Source: Telluribacter humicola
Lineage (GTDB): Bacteria > Bacteroidota > Bacteroidia > Cytophagales > Spirosomataceae
Assembly (NCBI RefSeq): GCF_017355935.1
Contig: NZ_JAFIQT010000001.1
Span: 1,798,001-1,862,000 of the forward strand
Length of the DNA stretch: 64,000 bases
Reading direction: 5' to 3'
In this document: piece by piece, positions 24,991 to 34,079 of the stretch
How positions within the stretch are numbered: the stretch's first letter is position 1
How the letters are laid out: the number at the start of each line of letters is the position of its first letter
Translations under genes and position numbers: made by a program
The notes under the pieces: model-generated
The model's input: the letters and a program-made list of their open reading frames with translations, nothing else
Databases searched by the model: none
What the model was told of the DNA's origin: nothing

Positions 24991-27261
24991 TTAACGCTTC
25001 GGGACCTTGATCTTCTGCCCAACCTTTACGGTATTGTCCTTCATATTGTTGAGTTCTTTAATCTCTTCAATACCAGCCTGGTAGTTTTGAGAGATCCGGA
25101 ACAGCGTTTCACCAGCCATAACAGTATGGAACTGATATTCGTTTCCGGCCGGAGCAGTTCTTGCCGGAACACTGCTGGTGCTACTAGTATTGCTAGTAGT
25201 ACTAGTAACTCTACTGCTGTTGCTCTGCTTTACCTGCAGGCGCTGCCCTACGTATAACTTATCGTTGGTAGTAAGGTTGTTCAGCGCCAGGAGGCTGTTG
25301 ACAGACATATTATACAGTTTTGAAATGCTGAAATAAGTTTGTCCCCCTTCTACCCGATGATAGTTGGCTTCTGCTGAAGCTTCAGTGCTACTGGTACGTG
25401 TTTCAACGGGCTTGAGGCTGGCCGGACGTGGGGTGCTTACATCTGAGCCCCAGTCTGATGAAGTATTGTTAGTAGAGGCGACCACAGGACTAGTAGTAAC
25501 TGTACTAGTACTGGTGCTGGTACTACCAGTACTAATAGCAGAGGGGCGTCTGTCTTCTTCCGAAATGATAACAACGCGATCATTGGTAGTACCCGATGAG
25601 GCCGGTGCAGAAGTAGTTGGAGCTTTGGTGGCTACTGTTTCAGTTTTGCTTGGCTGATAGACACCTGTAGAGGCACTTTCAGGTTTGGCAGTGCTAACCT
25701 GTGATGAAGTGGTACCTGCCTGGCTTGTTCCTGCCGGACTGGTGCTCATACGTCCCGGAGTAGTACTGGTGGCAGCAGGAGATGCCTCTGAAGGGTACGT
25801 CGTGTCGGCTAGCTTGGGTGTATACATCTTACGATCCGCCGCAGTCTGAGGTATTTCAGAGCTGGAAGCAATGGGCGTAGTAACAGCAGGAGCAGGCTTG
25901 CTTTCCTGAACGGGAGTGGTGCCCGGGCTAGGGCGATCAATTACTTCCACCGGCTGACTGCTCGGACGCTTTTTCATCAGCCACATAACCCGGCCAGTCT
26001 GCAGGCGCAGGTTTCGGTTAGTGATCCGGTTGTACTTCATCAGCTCCCGGAGCCGCATTCCGTACATCTGTGATATTCCTCGTAAGGTTTCGCCGTCTCG
26101 TACAGTATGGAAGGGTACCATGGCTTTCTTGTTCTTACTGGCCAGGTAGTATACTTCATTGCCTACAATAGGATCATTGATACTCATGTCATTGTAGCGC
26201 AGGAAGCTCGACACGCTTATTTTTGCCGCTTTGGCCAGGGTAGCCGCTTTATCTCCCGGCTTAGCCCGGATACCGGGCAATCCATTTATTTCGTAGTATT
26301 CATGATTGTCACGACCCCTGAGCTGCACACTGGCTTTACGAAGTACCGGGAAGCCAATATCTTCGCGGGCAAAACCTTCTTTGGCGCTGGCCGGTCCCAT
26401 GGCTAACTTTTCTCTGACCAGGTTAATTTTGTCAGTCGCAACGGGAATGATCAGCATGTAGTCTCTGTCAGCTGGTATCTGATCACCATTGACCCAGCGG
26501 TTGTAGCTGCGGAGATCCAGAGCATTGACACCCAAGTCAGCCGCGATGTCGTCAAAATAGCGTCCCTTGCCGTGGGCAGATTCGAGCAGGACAATTTTGT
26601 TAGCAGTACGATGGTGATCCAGCGCGGCCTCAAATGCAATCTTATGGGCGAAGAACCGGAGTACGTACCGGTCGGTTTTGGCATCAAGGGTAATCTGGCG
26701 GGCGTATGACCAGTCCGGGGGCACAATCTGGCTGATACCACCCATACCCAGGTAGTAGGAGTAGAGGGAAGAAACCCAGTTGTTATACTGCTTGTTGCTT
26801 CGTTTGAGGTACTTAGCGGCTGCGTGCGTAGAGGCCGAAATGCTCTTGCGCTCGTCAATCTCGTTGTCGACGCGTATACCAAATTCCTGCGCGGTTTCCT
26901 GCTTAAATTGCCAGAAGCCTACAGCATTGGATGTCGAAACGGCGTCAGGGGCCAGTGAGCTTTCCTGTACGGCCAGGTACTTAAAATCAATGGGTACCTC
27001 TTCTTCAATAAGTACCCCTTCAATAATAGGGAAGTAGAGTACAGCTTTGTCCAGTTTGTCTTCCCAATAGCGCCGGTTGGCCATCAGGCTGCGTACATCC
27101 GATTCGATGATACGACTTGCACCCGGATCCAGTTTAACATTAAGGCCTGCAAACGACAGACTGTTAGGGATCTCTGGATATTCCTGAGCAAATACATCTC
27201 CGCAGGTTAATCCCACGCACATCCAGATGAGGAGAAGGTATTGAAGAGGGAATCTTAGCAT
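24991..27261 (-). CDS. Lytic transglycosylase with LysM domains (MltD-like)
   Basis: The 756-residue protein has a signal peptide (MLRFPLQYLLLIWMCVGLTCG) and an SLT lytic transglycosylase domain at about residues 75-230, with catalytic Glu in LAVQESSLAPDAVS and the GFWQFKQETAQ segment. It cleaves peptidoglycan glycan strands to 1,6-anhydro ends. LysM modules lie at about residues 395-445, 650-695 and 710-755 (HTVMAGETLFRISQNY in the last), joined by a Ser/Thr/Pro-rich linker of roughly 200 residues. I use the ATG at 27261; a TTG upstream would add nine residues. It lies between the DUF3109 gene and the O-methyltransferase gene on the same strand. The catalytic and LysM layout corresponds to MltD in other bacteria. 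Confidence 0.9.
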   Translation of the reverse strand: MLRFPLQYLLLIWMCVGLTCGDVFAQEYPEIPNSLSFAGLNVKLDPGASRIIESDVRSLMANRRYWEDKLDKAVLYFPIIEGVLIEEEVPIDFKYLAVQESSLAPDAVSTSNAVGFWQFKQETAQEFGIRVDNEIDERKSISASTHAAAKYLKRSNKQYNNWVSSLYSYYLGMGGISQIVPPDWSYARQITLDAKTDRYVLRFFAHKIAFEAALDHHRTANKIVLLESAHGKGRYFDDIAADLGVNALDLRSYNRWVNGDQIPADRDYMLIIPVATDKINLVREKLAMGPASAKEGFAREDIGFPVLRKASVQLRGRDNHEYYEINGLPGIRAKPGDKAATLAKAAKISVSSFLRYNDMSINDPIVGNEVYYLASKNKKAMVPFHTVRDGETLRGISQMYGMRLRELMKYNRITNRNLRLQTGRVMWLMKKRPSSQPVEVIDRPSPGTTPVQESKPAPAVTTPIASSSEIPQTAADRKMYTPKLADTTYPSEASPAATSTTPGRMSTSPAGTSQAGTTSSQVSTAKPESASTGVYQPSKTETVATKAPTTSAPASSGTTNDRVVIISEEDRRPSAISTGSTSTSTSTVTTSPVVASTNNTSSDWGSDVSTPRPASLKPVETRTSSTEASAEANYHRVEGGQTYFSISKLYNMSVNSLLALNNLTTNDKLYVGQRLQVKQSNSSRVTSTTSNTSSTSSVPARTAPAGNEYQFHTVMAGETLFRISQNYQAGIEEIKELNNMKDNTVKVGQKIKVPKR

Positions 27262-27305
27262 ATCAGAAGCAGCTAAAGGGTACAACAATTAAGAAACTAT
27301 GATTT

Positions 27306-27950
27306 TTATCTTTTTTCTACGATCATCAGACCGTCACGTATAGGCAGCAGTACATTTCTGACGCGGGTATCCTCCTGGATCATACGATTAAAATCCAGCA
27401 GGGCTTGCGTCTCCTTATCAATCTTTTTGGGGCCGTGATTGACTACTTTACCACTCCAGAGTACATTGTCAGCAATGATGATGCCACCCTGCCTTACTTT
27501 GTCAAAAATCAGGTGGTAATAGGTGGCGTAGTTAACCTTGTCGGCATCAATAAATACCAGATCAAAGGTTTCGTCAAGTTCGGGAATAATGTCGGCGGCA
27601 CGCCCGAGGTGATAATTAACCCTGGACTCATAGCCGGAAAGGCTCAGGTACCGGCGTACGAGGCTTTCCAGTTCTTCATTTTTATCAATGGTGATAAGTC
27701 TGCCCTCCGGTGCCAGACCTTCGCAGAGGCAAAGGGCTGAGTATCCGGTATAAGTACCTATTTCCAGTATACGATTGGGGCGGATCATGCGCGAGATCAT
27801 CGCCAGGAACTGTCCCTGCATGTGTCCCGAGAGCATCCGGGGCATGAGTACTTTGGCGTGTGTTTCACGACTGAGGGCACGAAGAATGTCGTTCTCAGTT
27901 TCGGTATGGGCTTCGGCGTAGGCTTCGATCTCTTCGGGTAAAAACTCCAT
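27306..27950 (-). CDS. SAM-dependent O-methyltransferase (COMT family)
   Basis: The 214-residue protein is a class I methyltransferase of the bacterial O-methyltransferase (COMT-like) family. The SAM motif EIGTYTGYSALCLCEGL (about residue 67), the acidic residue at VFIDADKVNY (metal-binding Asp) and the DNVLWSGKV segment are visible. Catechol-type acceptors are usual but not provable here. The ATG at 27950 is used; a TTG would add six residues. It lies 44 bases upstream of the lytic transglycosylase start on the same strand and may share a transcript with it. Confidence 0.9.
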   Translation of the reverse strand: MEFLPEEIEAYAEAHTETENDILRALSRETHAKVLMPRMLSGHMQGQFLAMISRMIRPNRILEIGTYTGYSALCLCEGLAPEGRLITIDKNEELESLVRRYLSLSGYESRVNYHLGRAADIIPELDETFDLVFIDADKVNYATYYHLIFDKVRQGGIIIADNVLWSGKVVNHGPKKIDKETQALLDFNRMIQEDTRVRNVLLPIRDGLMIVEKR

Positions 27951-28078
27951 TCCGTAGGGTAGAGGCAAAAATAAAGATGTCGTTTCTTCAAATTTATCAA
28001 AGAAAACGACATCTACCTCTTATTTTAGTCTAAAAATATCAGGGAATTGTAGCTGAGCTACTCAAAAACTAAGTACCT

Positions 28079-28945
28079 CTATGGTTGCAGAATAATCTGC
28101 ATGAGGTACTTACCGTAGCCGCTCTTCATGAGGGGAGCCGCTATGTCTTTCAGCTCTTGCTCCGTGATGAAGCCCATGCGGTAGGCTACCTCTTCGATAC
28201 ATCCTACCTTCAGCCCCTGCCGGTCTTCAATCACCTGCACAAACTGTCCCGCCTGCATCAGCGACTGGAAGGTACCCGTGTCCAGCCAGGCAGTACCTCT
28301 ATCCAGCACCCCTACTTTCAGCTGACCCCGTTCCAGGTACACCCGGTTTACATCCGTGATCTCCAGCTCCCCGCGGGGCGAAGGCTCTATGTTCTTAGCG
28401 ATCTCTACCACCTCGTTGTCGTAGAAGTACAGCCCCGGCACGGCGTAGTGCGACTTGGGCTGCTCAGGCTTCTCCTCAATGGAGAGCACGTTGAAGTCTT
28501 TGTCAAACTCTACCACCCCGTAGCGCTCCGGATCGTGCACCTGGTAGGCATAGATCACCCCTCCCTCAGGGTCGTTGTTGGACTGCAGCAGCTTAGACAG
28601 CCCCGAGCCGTAGAAGATGTTGTCACCCAGGATAAGCGCCACCTTATCATCTCCGATAAACTCTTCGCCGATGATGAAGGCCTGCGCCAGTCCATCCGGG
28701 CTGGGTTGTACCGCGTAGCTGAAAGAGCATCCGATGCGGCTGCCGTCGCCCAGCAGCTTCTCGAAGTGCGGCAGGTCGTGCGGCGTAGAGATGATCAGGA
28801 TTTCACGGATGCCCGCCAGCATCAGGATCGAGAGCGGGTAGTAGATCATGGGCTTGTCGTAGACGGGCATGAGCTGCTTGCTCACGGCCAGCGTCAGGGG
28901 GTGAAGCCTCGTGCCGGAGCCCCCGGCCAGTATTATTCCTTTCAT
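28079..28945 (-). CDS. rmlA: Glucose-1-phosphate thymidylyltransferase RmlA
   Basis: The 288-residue enzyme makes dTDP-glucose from dTTP and glucose-1-phosphate, the first step of dTDP-L-rhamnose synthesis. The N-terminal nucleotide motif [11 protein letters not shown], the [12 protein letters not shown] segment, [10 protein letters not shown] and the glucose-site EEKPEQPKS are all present. The ATG at 28945 gives the normal start (MKGIILAGG). It follows rmlB on the minus strand with a 128-base gap containing a short imperfect repeat. By eye the gene is GC-richer (68% in one 60-base line) than galE (42% in one line). rmlC and rmlD are not in the window. Confidence 0.97.
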   Translation of the reverse strand: MKGIILAGGSGTRLHPLTLAVSKQLMPVYDKPMIYYPLSILMLAGIREILIISTPHDLPHFEKLLGDGSRIGCSFSYAVQPSPDGLAQAFIIGEEFIGDDKVALILGDNIFYGSGLSKLLQSNNDPEGGVIYAYQVHDPERYGVVEFDKDFNVLSIEEKPEQPKSHYAVPGLYFYDNEVVEIAKNIEPSPRGELEITDVNRVYLERGQLKVGVLDRGTAWLDTGTFQSLMQAGQFVQVIEDRQGLKVGCIEEVAYRMGFITEQELKDIAAPLMKSGYGKYLMQIILQP

Positions 28946-28954
28946 GTGGAGTCT

Positions 28955-28990
28955 ATTGAGTGAATGAGTGATTGAGAGAATGAGCGATTG
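28955..28990. repeat. Short imperfect tandem repeat upstream of rmlA
   Basis: About four imperfect copies of an 8-9 base unit of the type TGAGTGAT (TGAGTGAA, TGAGTGAT, TGAGAGAA, TGAGCGAT) lie between rmlB and rmlA, directly before the rmlA start. It could be a slippage-prone spacer. Confidence 0.5.
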
Positions 28991-29073
28991 TCGCATGGAG
29001 AACGATAGAATACCTTTTTATTCAAACATTCACAATTCTCCGCAGCGGCGGCCGCTCAATCAATAATCATTTT

Positions 29074-30132
29074 TTACCTTCCTGCGTACATGTCGTCGTA
29101 GTACTTCTGGTAGTTGCCTGAGGTGACGTTCTGCAACCACTGCTGGTTGGTCAGGTACCACTCTACGGTCCGCTCCAGCCCTTCAGCAAACTGCAGCGAG
29201 GGCTCCCAGCCCAGCTCTTCTTTCAGCCTGGTGGCGTCAATGGCGTAGCGCAGGTCGTGGCCGGCTCGGTCGGTGACGTAGGTGATCAGCTGCTCAGAGG
29301 TACCCTCGGCGCGGCCCAGCTTCTGGTCCATAATGCGGCACAGCAGCAGTACCAGGTCAATGTTTTTCCACTCGTTGTGGCCACCTATGTTGTAGGTCTC
29401 GCCGTTGACGCCACGGTGATAGATCACATCAATAGCGCGGGCGTGGTCTTCTACGTATAACCAGTCGCGGATATTCTCTCCCTTGCCGTAGACGGGCAGC
29501 GGCTTGTCCTGGATGATGTTGTGAATCATCAGCGGGATGAGCTTCTCGGGGAAGTGGTTGGGACCGTAATTGTTGGAGCAGTTGGATATCACCACCGGCA
29601 GTCCGTAGGTATTGTGGTAGGCTCTGACAAAGTGGTCAGAGGAAGCCTTAGATGCCGAGTAGGGAGAGCGGGGGTCGTACTTGGTCGTCTCCAGGAAGAA
29701 CTCGTTAGGGTCGTGCAGCTCGCCATATACCTCATCGGTAGAGACATGGTAGAATCTACGACCTTGCATGTCGCCTTTCCAGGTTTTGCGGGCGGTGTTC
29801 AGCAGGTTGACCGTGCCGATAACGTTGGTCATCACAAAGGCCAGCGGGTCGGTGATAGAGCGGTCCACGTGCGATTCGGCCGCCAGGTGTATCACACCAT
29901 GAAAATCGTGCTGAGCAAAGAGTTGATCCAGGAAGTCGGCGTCTACGATATCCCCTTTGACGAAGGTGTAGTTAGGCGCCTGTTCGATGTCTCTGAGGTT
30001 CTCGAGGTTGCCGGCGTAGGTCAGCGCGTCGAGGTTGAAGATAAGGTACTCCGGGTACTGGGTCACGAAGCGGCGCACCACGTGTGAGCCTATAAAGCCT
30101 GCGCCCCCGGTGATAAGGATTTTCCTGGTCAT
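29074..30132 (-). CDS. rmlB: dTDP-glucose 4,6-dehydratase RmlB
   Basis: The 352-residue short-chain dehydrogenase family enzyme converts dTDP-glucose to dTDP-4-keto-6-deoxyglucose. It shows the NAD-binding GGAGFIGSHVV, the STDEVYGEL segment with the catalytic Asp-Glu pair, the YSASK motif (Tyr and Lys) and the C-terminal DRAGHDLRYAID signature of the RmlB subgroup. It forms a minus-strand run with galE upstream (51-base gap) and rmlA downstream, so the three together provide nucleotide sugars for surface polysaccharide. It shares the high GC of rmlA. Confidence 0.97.
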   Translation of the reverse strand: MTRKILITGGAGFIGSHVVRRFVTQYPEYLIFNLDALTYAGNLENLRDIEQAPNYTFVKGDIVDADFLDQLFAQHDFHGVIHLAAESHVDRSITDPLAFVMTNVIGTVNLLNTARKTWKGDMQGRRFYHVSTDEVYGELHDPNEFFLETTKYDPRSPYSASKASSDHFVRAYHNTYGLPVVISNCSNNYGPNHFPEKLIPLMIHNIIQDKPLPVYGKGENIRDWLYVEDHARAIDVIYHRGVNGETYNIGGHNEWKNIDLVLLLCRIMDQKLGRAEGTSEQLITYVTDRAGHDLRYAIDATRLKEELGWEPSLQFAEGLERTVEWYLTNQQWLQNVTSGNYQKYYDDMYAGR

Positions 30133-30183
30133 ACTACTAGTAAATATTCAGGTGTAGGTACTTATGGTAGAAAATAAAGTTGA

Positions 30184-31203
30184 CTATACACTCTTGGTGA
30201 TTTTTTCCTGCCAGCGCCAGGCATCTTTCAACGCGTCAGCCAGCGATTTCTCGGCATGCCACTTCATGACATTATTTACTTTGTCAGATTGAGCATAGAT
30301 CTTTTCAACATCACCCGGACGTCTGGGACCAATGTTGTAATTGAGTTTCAGATTATTGACCTCCTCAAACGTTTTAATCAGTTCCAATACCGTATGGCCC
30401 TGTCCGGTTCCTACATTAAAAACATCATAATAGTCACTAATTGTTTGCTCATTTAGCAATTCAATGGCTTTTACGTGAGCTATAGCCAGGTCTACCACAT
30501 GTATAAAGTCACGCACACAGGTACCATCGGGAGTGTCATAGTCCTCACCAAATACCGTCAGCGATTTACGCAGACCAGCCGCTACCTGAGTAAGATAAGG
30601 TACCAGGTTGCTCGGTACACCGTTAGGAAGCTCTCCGATTTCAGCGGAAGAATGGGCGCCAATCGGATTGAAGTAACGCAGAGCTATTGCCTTTATGCCA
30701 GGTTTTGAAATTACATGATCCCGGATGATATCTTCACTGATGGCCTTTGTATTTCCGTAGGGAGAGGCAGCCGGTTGACGGGGGGTATCCTCGGTAACGG
30801 GTAGTTCATTGGGCTGACCGTACACGGTACAGGAAGAAGAAAAAACAAACTTGTTAACCTGGTAGTCGCGCATTACTTTGAGCAGAACGATGAGCGACAT
30901 CAGGTTGTTTTCATAGTAGGCTAGTGGTTTTTCTACCGATTCGCCTACTGCTTTATAGGCAGCGAAATGGATAACACCATCAAATTTTTCTTTCTCGAAT
31001 AAGTCACGTACGGCGCGCTCGTCGTTACAGTCAATTTCGTAAAAGGGGACTTCCTTGCCAATAATATTGTAGATGCCCGCCAGCACTTCCCGGTTTGAGT
31101 TGTACAGGTTGTCGATAATGACAGGAGTATAACCTGCATTGTGAAGCTCAACCACTGTGTGTGATCCTATAAAGCCTGCTCCACCGGTAACCAGAATTTT
31201 CAT
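30184..31203 (-). CDS. galE: UDP-glucose 4-epimerase
   Basis: The 339-residue enzyme interconverts UDP-glucose and UDP-galactose. Seen are GGAGFIGSHTVVEL for NAD, SSSCTVYGQPNELPVTE, the YGNTK catalytic Tyr-Lys pair, NPIGAHSSAEIGELP and the C-terminal RPGDVEKIYA. All match GalE over the full length. A candidate promoter with correct spacing lies about 125 bases upstream. It leads the galE-rmlB-rmlA series on the minus strand. Confidence 0.97.
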   Translation of the reverse strand: MKILVTGGAGFIGSHTVVELHNAGYTPVIIDNLYNSNREVLAGIYNIIGKEVPFYEIDCNDERAVRDLFEKEKFDGVIHFAAYKAVGESVEKPLAYYENNLMSLIVLLKVMRDYQVNKFVFSSSCTVYGQPNELPVTEDTPRQPAASPYGNTKAISEDIIRDHVISKPGIKAIALRYFNPIGAHSSAEIGELPNGVPSNLVPYLTQVAAGLRKSLTVFGEDYDTPDGTCVRDFIHVVDLAIAHVKAIELLNEQTISDYYDVFNVGTGQGHTVLELIKTFEEVNNLKLNYNIGPRRPGDVEKIYAQSDKVNNVMKWHAEKSLADALKDAWRWQEKITKSV

Positions 31204-31325
31204 ATTGTAAAATTGAATGTGGAAATGTTATCTAAATATATTATTAGTTGAATCTGGATATCGTCAGGACAAAAAATCAGCCACGAATAGCCCCTGGTAC
31301 ATCAATAGTACAGTATGGGTTAGGG

Positions 31326-31354
31326 CAAAAGTAGAAAATTTGATAGCGATACAA
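31326..31354 (-). promoter_or_regulatory. Candidate galE promoter
   Basis: On the minus strand TTG (31354-31352) is followed after 18 bases by TACTTTTG (31333-31326), matching TTG-N19-TAnnTTTG. Transcription would start near 31319 with a leader of about 115 bases before galE. Confidence 0.5.
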
Positions 31355-31402
31355 AAATTGTTTTTATTTAAGCGTTCGTTACCAAAACAAAGCTAGAAAG
31401 GT

Positions 31403-32251
31403 ATGACTGATAAGGAAATAAAGGCATTAGTTTCTTTGCTGGATGATGAGGATGCGGAGGTTACTACCCACGTAGAGGAGAAAATTCGATCGTTGGGGAG
31501 TAGTGTTATACCGTTTCTGGAAACGGAATGGGAAGAAAGTTTCAATCCGGTAATACAACGAAAAATTGAAGAACTGATCCATGATCTGCAGCTGAGAGTA
31601 ATGATCGAGCGTCTGCAGGGCTGGAAAAACGGTGGTGCGCTGGATCTGCTGGAAGGTATGTGGATTGTGGCCACCTATCAGTATCCGGAGCTGTCACTGG
31701 ATAAGCTCCGCTCTGATATAGAGCAACTGTACTACGATATATGGCTACAGGTCAGGGAAGATATGAACCCGGTTGATCAGATCAAGATGATGAACGGGAT
31801 CTTTTATGGCAATATGAATTTTGGAGCTAATACCAAGAGCTTCCATTCCGCCTCCAATTCTATGATCAACGTGGTACTGGAAAGCCGCCGGGGCAATCCT
31901 ATTACGCTTTGCGTGATCTATATGCTCATTGCCCGTAAGCTGGGTATGCCCGTACATGGCGTTAATCTGCCCAATCTGTTCGTATTGACTTATAAGCAGG
32001 ATAAGCTACAGTTTTATATCAATGTGTTTAACCGGGGCATTATCTTCTCCAAGACGGATATTGATCATTATATAGCGCAGTTGAATCTCAAAGCCAAGGA
32101 TTCGTTTTACCAGCCCTGTTCCAATCTGGAGATAGTACAGCGTGTACTACGTAACCTGATCCTTTCGTACGAGAAGGCGGGTGAACCCGAAAAGATAAAA
32201 GAGGTGGAGTCTATCCTGAAGTCAATTATGGACGATGTTTTTGAAGATTAG
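31403..32251 (+). CDS. SirB1-like transglutaminase-fold protein
   Basis: The 282-residue protein matches the SirB1/transglutaminase-like family of unknown biochemical role. The N-terminal part (residues 1-110) is helical with an HEAT-like opening (EIKALVSLLDDEDAEV). The central part shows SRRGNPITLCVIYMLIARKLGMPVHGVNLP with the Cys in the position of the transglutaminase nucleophile, and the end is a helical hairpin. The stop overlaps the convergent phosphopantetheinyl transferase gene by 4 bases. No signal peptide. Confidence 0.85.
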   Translation: MTDKEIKALVSLLDDEDAEVTTHVEEKIRSLGSSVIPFLETEWEESFNPVIQRKIEELIHDLQLRVMIERLQGWKNGGALDLLEGMWIVATYQYPELSLDKLRSDIEQLYYDIWLQVREDMNPVDQIKMMNGIFYGNMNFGANTKSFHSASNSMINVVLESRRGNPITLCVIYMLIARKLGMPVHGVNLPNLFVLTYKQDKLQFYINVFNRGIIFSKTDIDHYIAQLNLKAKDSFYQPCSNLEIVQRVLRNLILSYEKAGEPEKIKEVESILKSIMDDVFED

Positions 32252-32880
32252 ATAGCGACAGCCAGACAGTAATCCTCTACCCAACGGATGTGTATCCGGG
32301 CTCTGACCAGGCGGTCTGCATCCGTGAGGGTACCTTCCAGTACCGTGGCGTTATCCGTAAAGGGAGCGATGGTAATGGAGTCCCGGAAGCTTACCTTTTT
32401 ACGGCCATTGAGTTTATATAGGGCTTCTTTGGCGCACCAGTACATACAGAGTCGGGTTAAGTGGGCCCCGGCTTGTTGTACTTCCGGGTCGGAAAGAAAC
32501 TTCCGGGCGGTTCGTATCAGCTTCGGGTGTACTTTTTCCATATCTATCCCAACGGGTGAGTGTTGATGCAGTACTCCGGCTACATAATCAGCAGTATGTG
32601 TAATGGAGATAGGACAGGAGGAGTCAATCAGAAAAGGCTTTCCGTGCTCATCCTTCCACATACCCCGGTACTCTACAGAAGTAAGCTCTTCTACCAGTTT
32701 CTTTACCAGAATTCGCCCGGCCAGCCATTCGCGTCGCTTTTGGGGGTGGGTGATAGTGTCAAATTCAGCGTGGTCATCAGTAACAGGCAGCAGCTCACGT
32801 AGTTGATCTTCGTCTTCATCCAGCTTCCATAGCCACACCCGGCAGTCGTCATTCAATAGTTCGGTATAGTGCAGGGGCAT
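32248..32880 (-). CDS. 4'-phosphopantetheinyl transferase (Sfp/AcpT superfamily)
   Basis: The 210-residue enzyme transfers the phosphopantetheine arm from CoA to carrier proteins. The magnesium-binding GIDMEKV (Asp, Glu) and the catalytic WCAKEALYKLNG (Glu, Lys) motifs are present, and the length is that of the larger Sfp-type class. The N-terminal part (DDCRVWLWKLDEDED) is typical. The ATG at 32880 is used; a TTG would add two residues. It overlaps the end of the SirB1-like gene. No polyketide or non-ribosomal synthetase is adjacent. Confidence 0.92.
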   Translation of the reverse strand: MPLHYTELLNDDCRVWLWKLDEDEDQLRELLPVTDDHAEFDTITHPQKRREWLAGRILVKKLVEELTSVEYRGMWKDEHGKPFLIDSSCPISITHTADYVAGVLHQHSPVGIDMEKVHPKLIRTARKFLSDPEVQQAGAHLTRLCMYWCAKEALYKLNGRKKVSFRDSITIAPFTDNATVLEGTLTDADRLVRARIHIRWVEDYCLAVAI

Positions 32881-32995
32881 AAGCAAAGGGAATCGATGAA
32901 GTGTTAGATAAACAAGGTAAAACCGATTAGCAACTTATTACGTTGTTCCATACAAACCAAGACCAGACGCATTTTTTAGGAAATCCCTCTCTTCA

Positions 32996-33898
32996 ATGAA
33001 CGTTCATAAACTAGATACCTTCTCCGGTCATCGTGACTGTGTATATACCCTTGCCCATAGCGGTATCCCCCATAAATTCTTTTCGGCCGGAGGTGATGGG
33101 CTGGTAGTAAGCTGGGACCTGAGCAAGCCCGATCTGGGTGAGCTGGTGGCACAGGTAGGCGCTTCAATCTATGCACTGGCCTATGACAGTACCTCCAAGT
33201 ACCTCTGGATAGGTCATAATTTTAAAGGCATTCAGGTAGTTGACCCAATCAATAAAGCCCAGATTGCTTCATCTAAGATAGCTTCTGCGGCTATATTTGA
33301 TATCAAGCTATACGGTGACAAGGCACTGCTGGCCCTGGGAGATGGAGTGATCATTGTGATGGACATCCCGACCTTTGCCGTACAGAAGCATATCAAGGCA
33401 TCGCAGAAAAGTATACGTTCGCTGGCAATTAACCCTGCCGGTGGTGAAATAGCAGCCGGTAGCAGCGACTGGCACATTACCGTCTTTGATAGCGATGGAT
33501 TCACCCTCAAGAAAAGGTTTCTGGCTCACGACAACTCTGTGTTTACGGTACAGTATTCACCCGATGGCCGTTTTCTGCTATCGGCTGGTCGGGATGCCCA
33601 CCTGAAGGTATGGGATGCTGCTAATAACTACGAACCTGTACAGGATATTCCGGCGCATATGTTTTCTATTAACCACCTGACGTATAGGCCCGATGGAAAA
33701 TATTTTGCCACATGCAGTATGGATAAGTCAGTAAAAATATGGGATGCGGATACTTTTCAACTAAAAAAAGTAATTGACCGCGCCCGACACGCAGGACATG
33801 GTACTTCGGTCAATAAACTACTGTGGTCAGAATACGAAGATCTGCTGGTGTCGTGTAGTGATGACCGGACTATTTCGGTGTGGGAAATAAAGGAATAA
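32996..33898 (+). CDS. WD40 repeat protein (single seven-bladed propeller)
   Basis: The 300-residue protein consists of seven WD40-type repeats of about 40 residues, the clearest ending VKIWD, LKVWD and ISVWE, with GH dipeptides at the repeat starts. It should form one beta-propeller acting as a protein-binding scaffold. It has no signal peptide or extra domain. Middle blades (about residues 60-115) are more degenerate. It stands alone between the divergent phosphopantetheinyl transferase gene and the DivIVA gene; no partner is evident. Confidence 0.85.
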   Translation: MNVHKLDTFSGHRDCVYTLAHSGIPHKFFSAGGDGLVVSWDLSKPDLGELVAQVGASIYALAYDSTSKYLWIGHNFKGIQVVDPINKAQIASSKIASAAIFDIKLYGDKALLALGDGVIIVMDIPTFAVQKHIKASQKSIRSLAINPAGGEIAAGSSDWHITVFDSDGFTLKKRFLAHDNSVFTVQYSPDGRFLLSAGRDAHLKVWDAANNYEPVQDIPAHMFSINHLTYRPDGKYFATCSMDKSVKIWDADTFQLKKVIDRARHAGHGTSVNKLLWSEYEDLLVSCSDDRTISVWEIKE

Positions 33899-34079
33899 AT
33901 TGTGGGGGAGTACTGGCATCGAAAGCTACTATTTTCTTTATTTTGCTGTATATACTGACCGTAAGTACATTTATTAAGATATGTTTTTGAAATTTGTAAT
34001 TTTAGTCAGTAATTGACGAATTCGGTAAATAAGTGAGAAAGGTAACAAAGTAAGCAAAACACCAAAACGTACAGTCCTA

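Noticed and set aside
28085-28963. A 292-residue open frame antisense to rmlA
   Set aside because: It mirrors rmlA exactly and its translation is low in protein-like features; GC-rich genes often give long antisense frames.
29521-30087. A 188-residue frame antisense to rmlB
   Set aside because: Shadow of rmlB with no recognisable domain.
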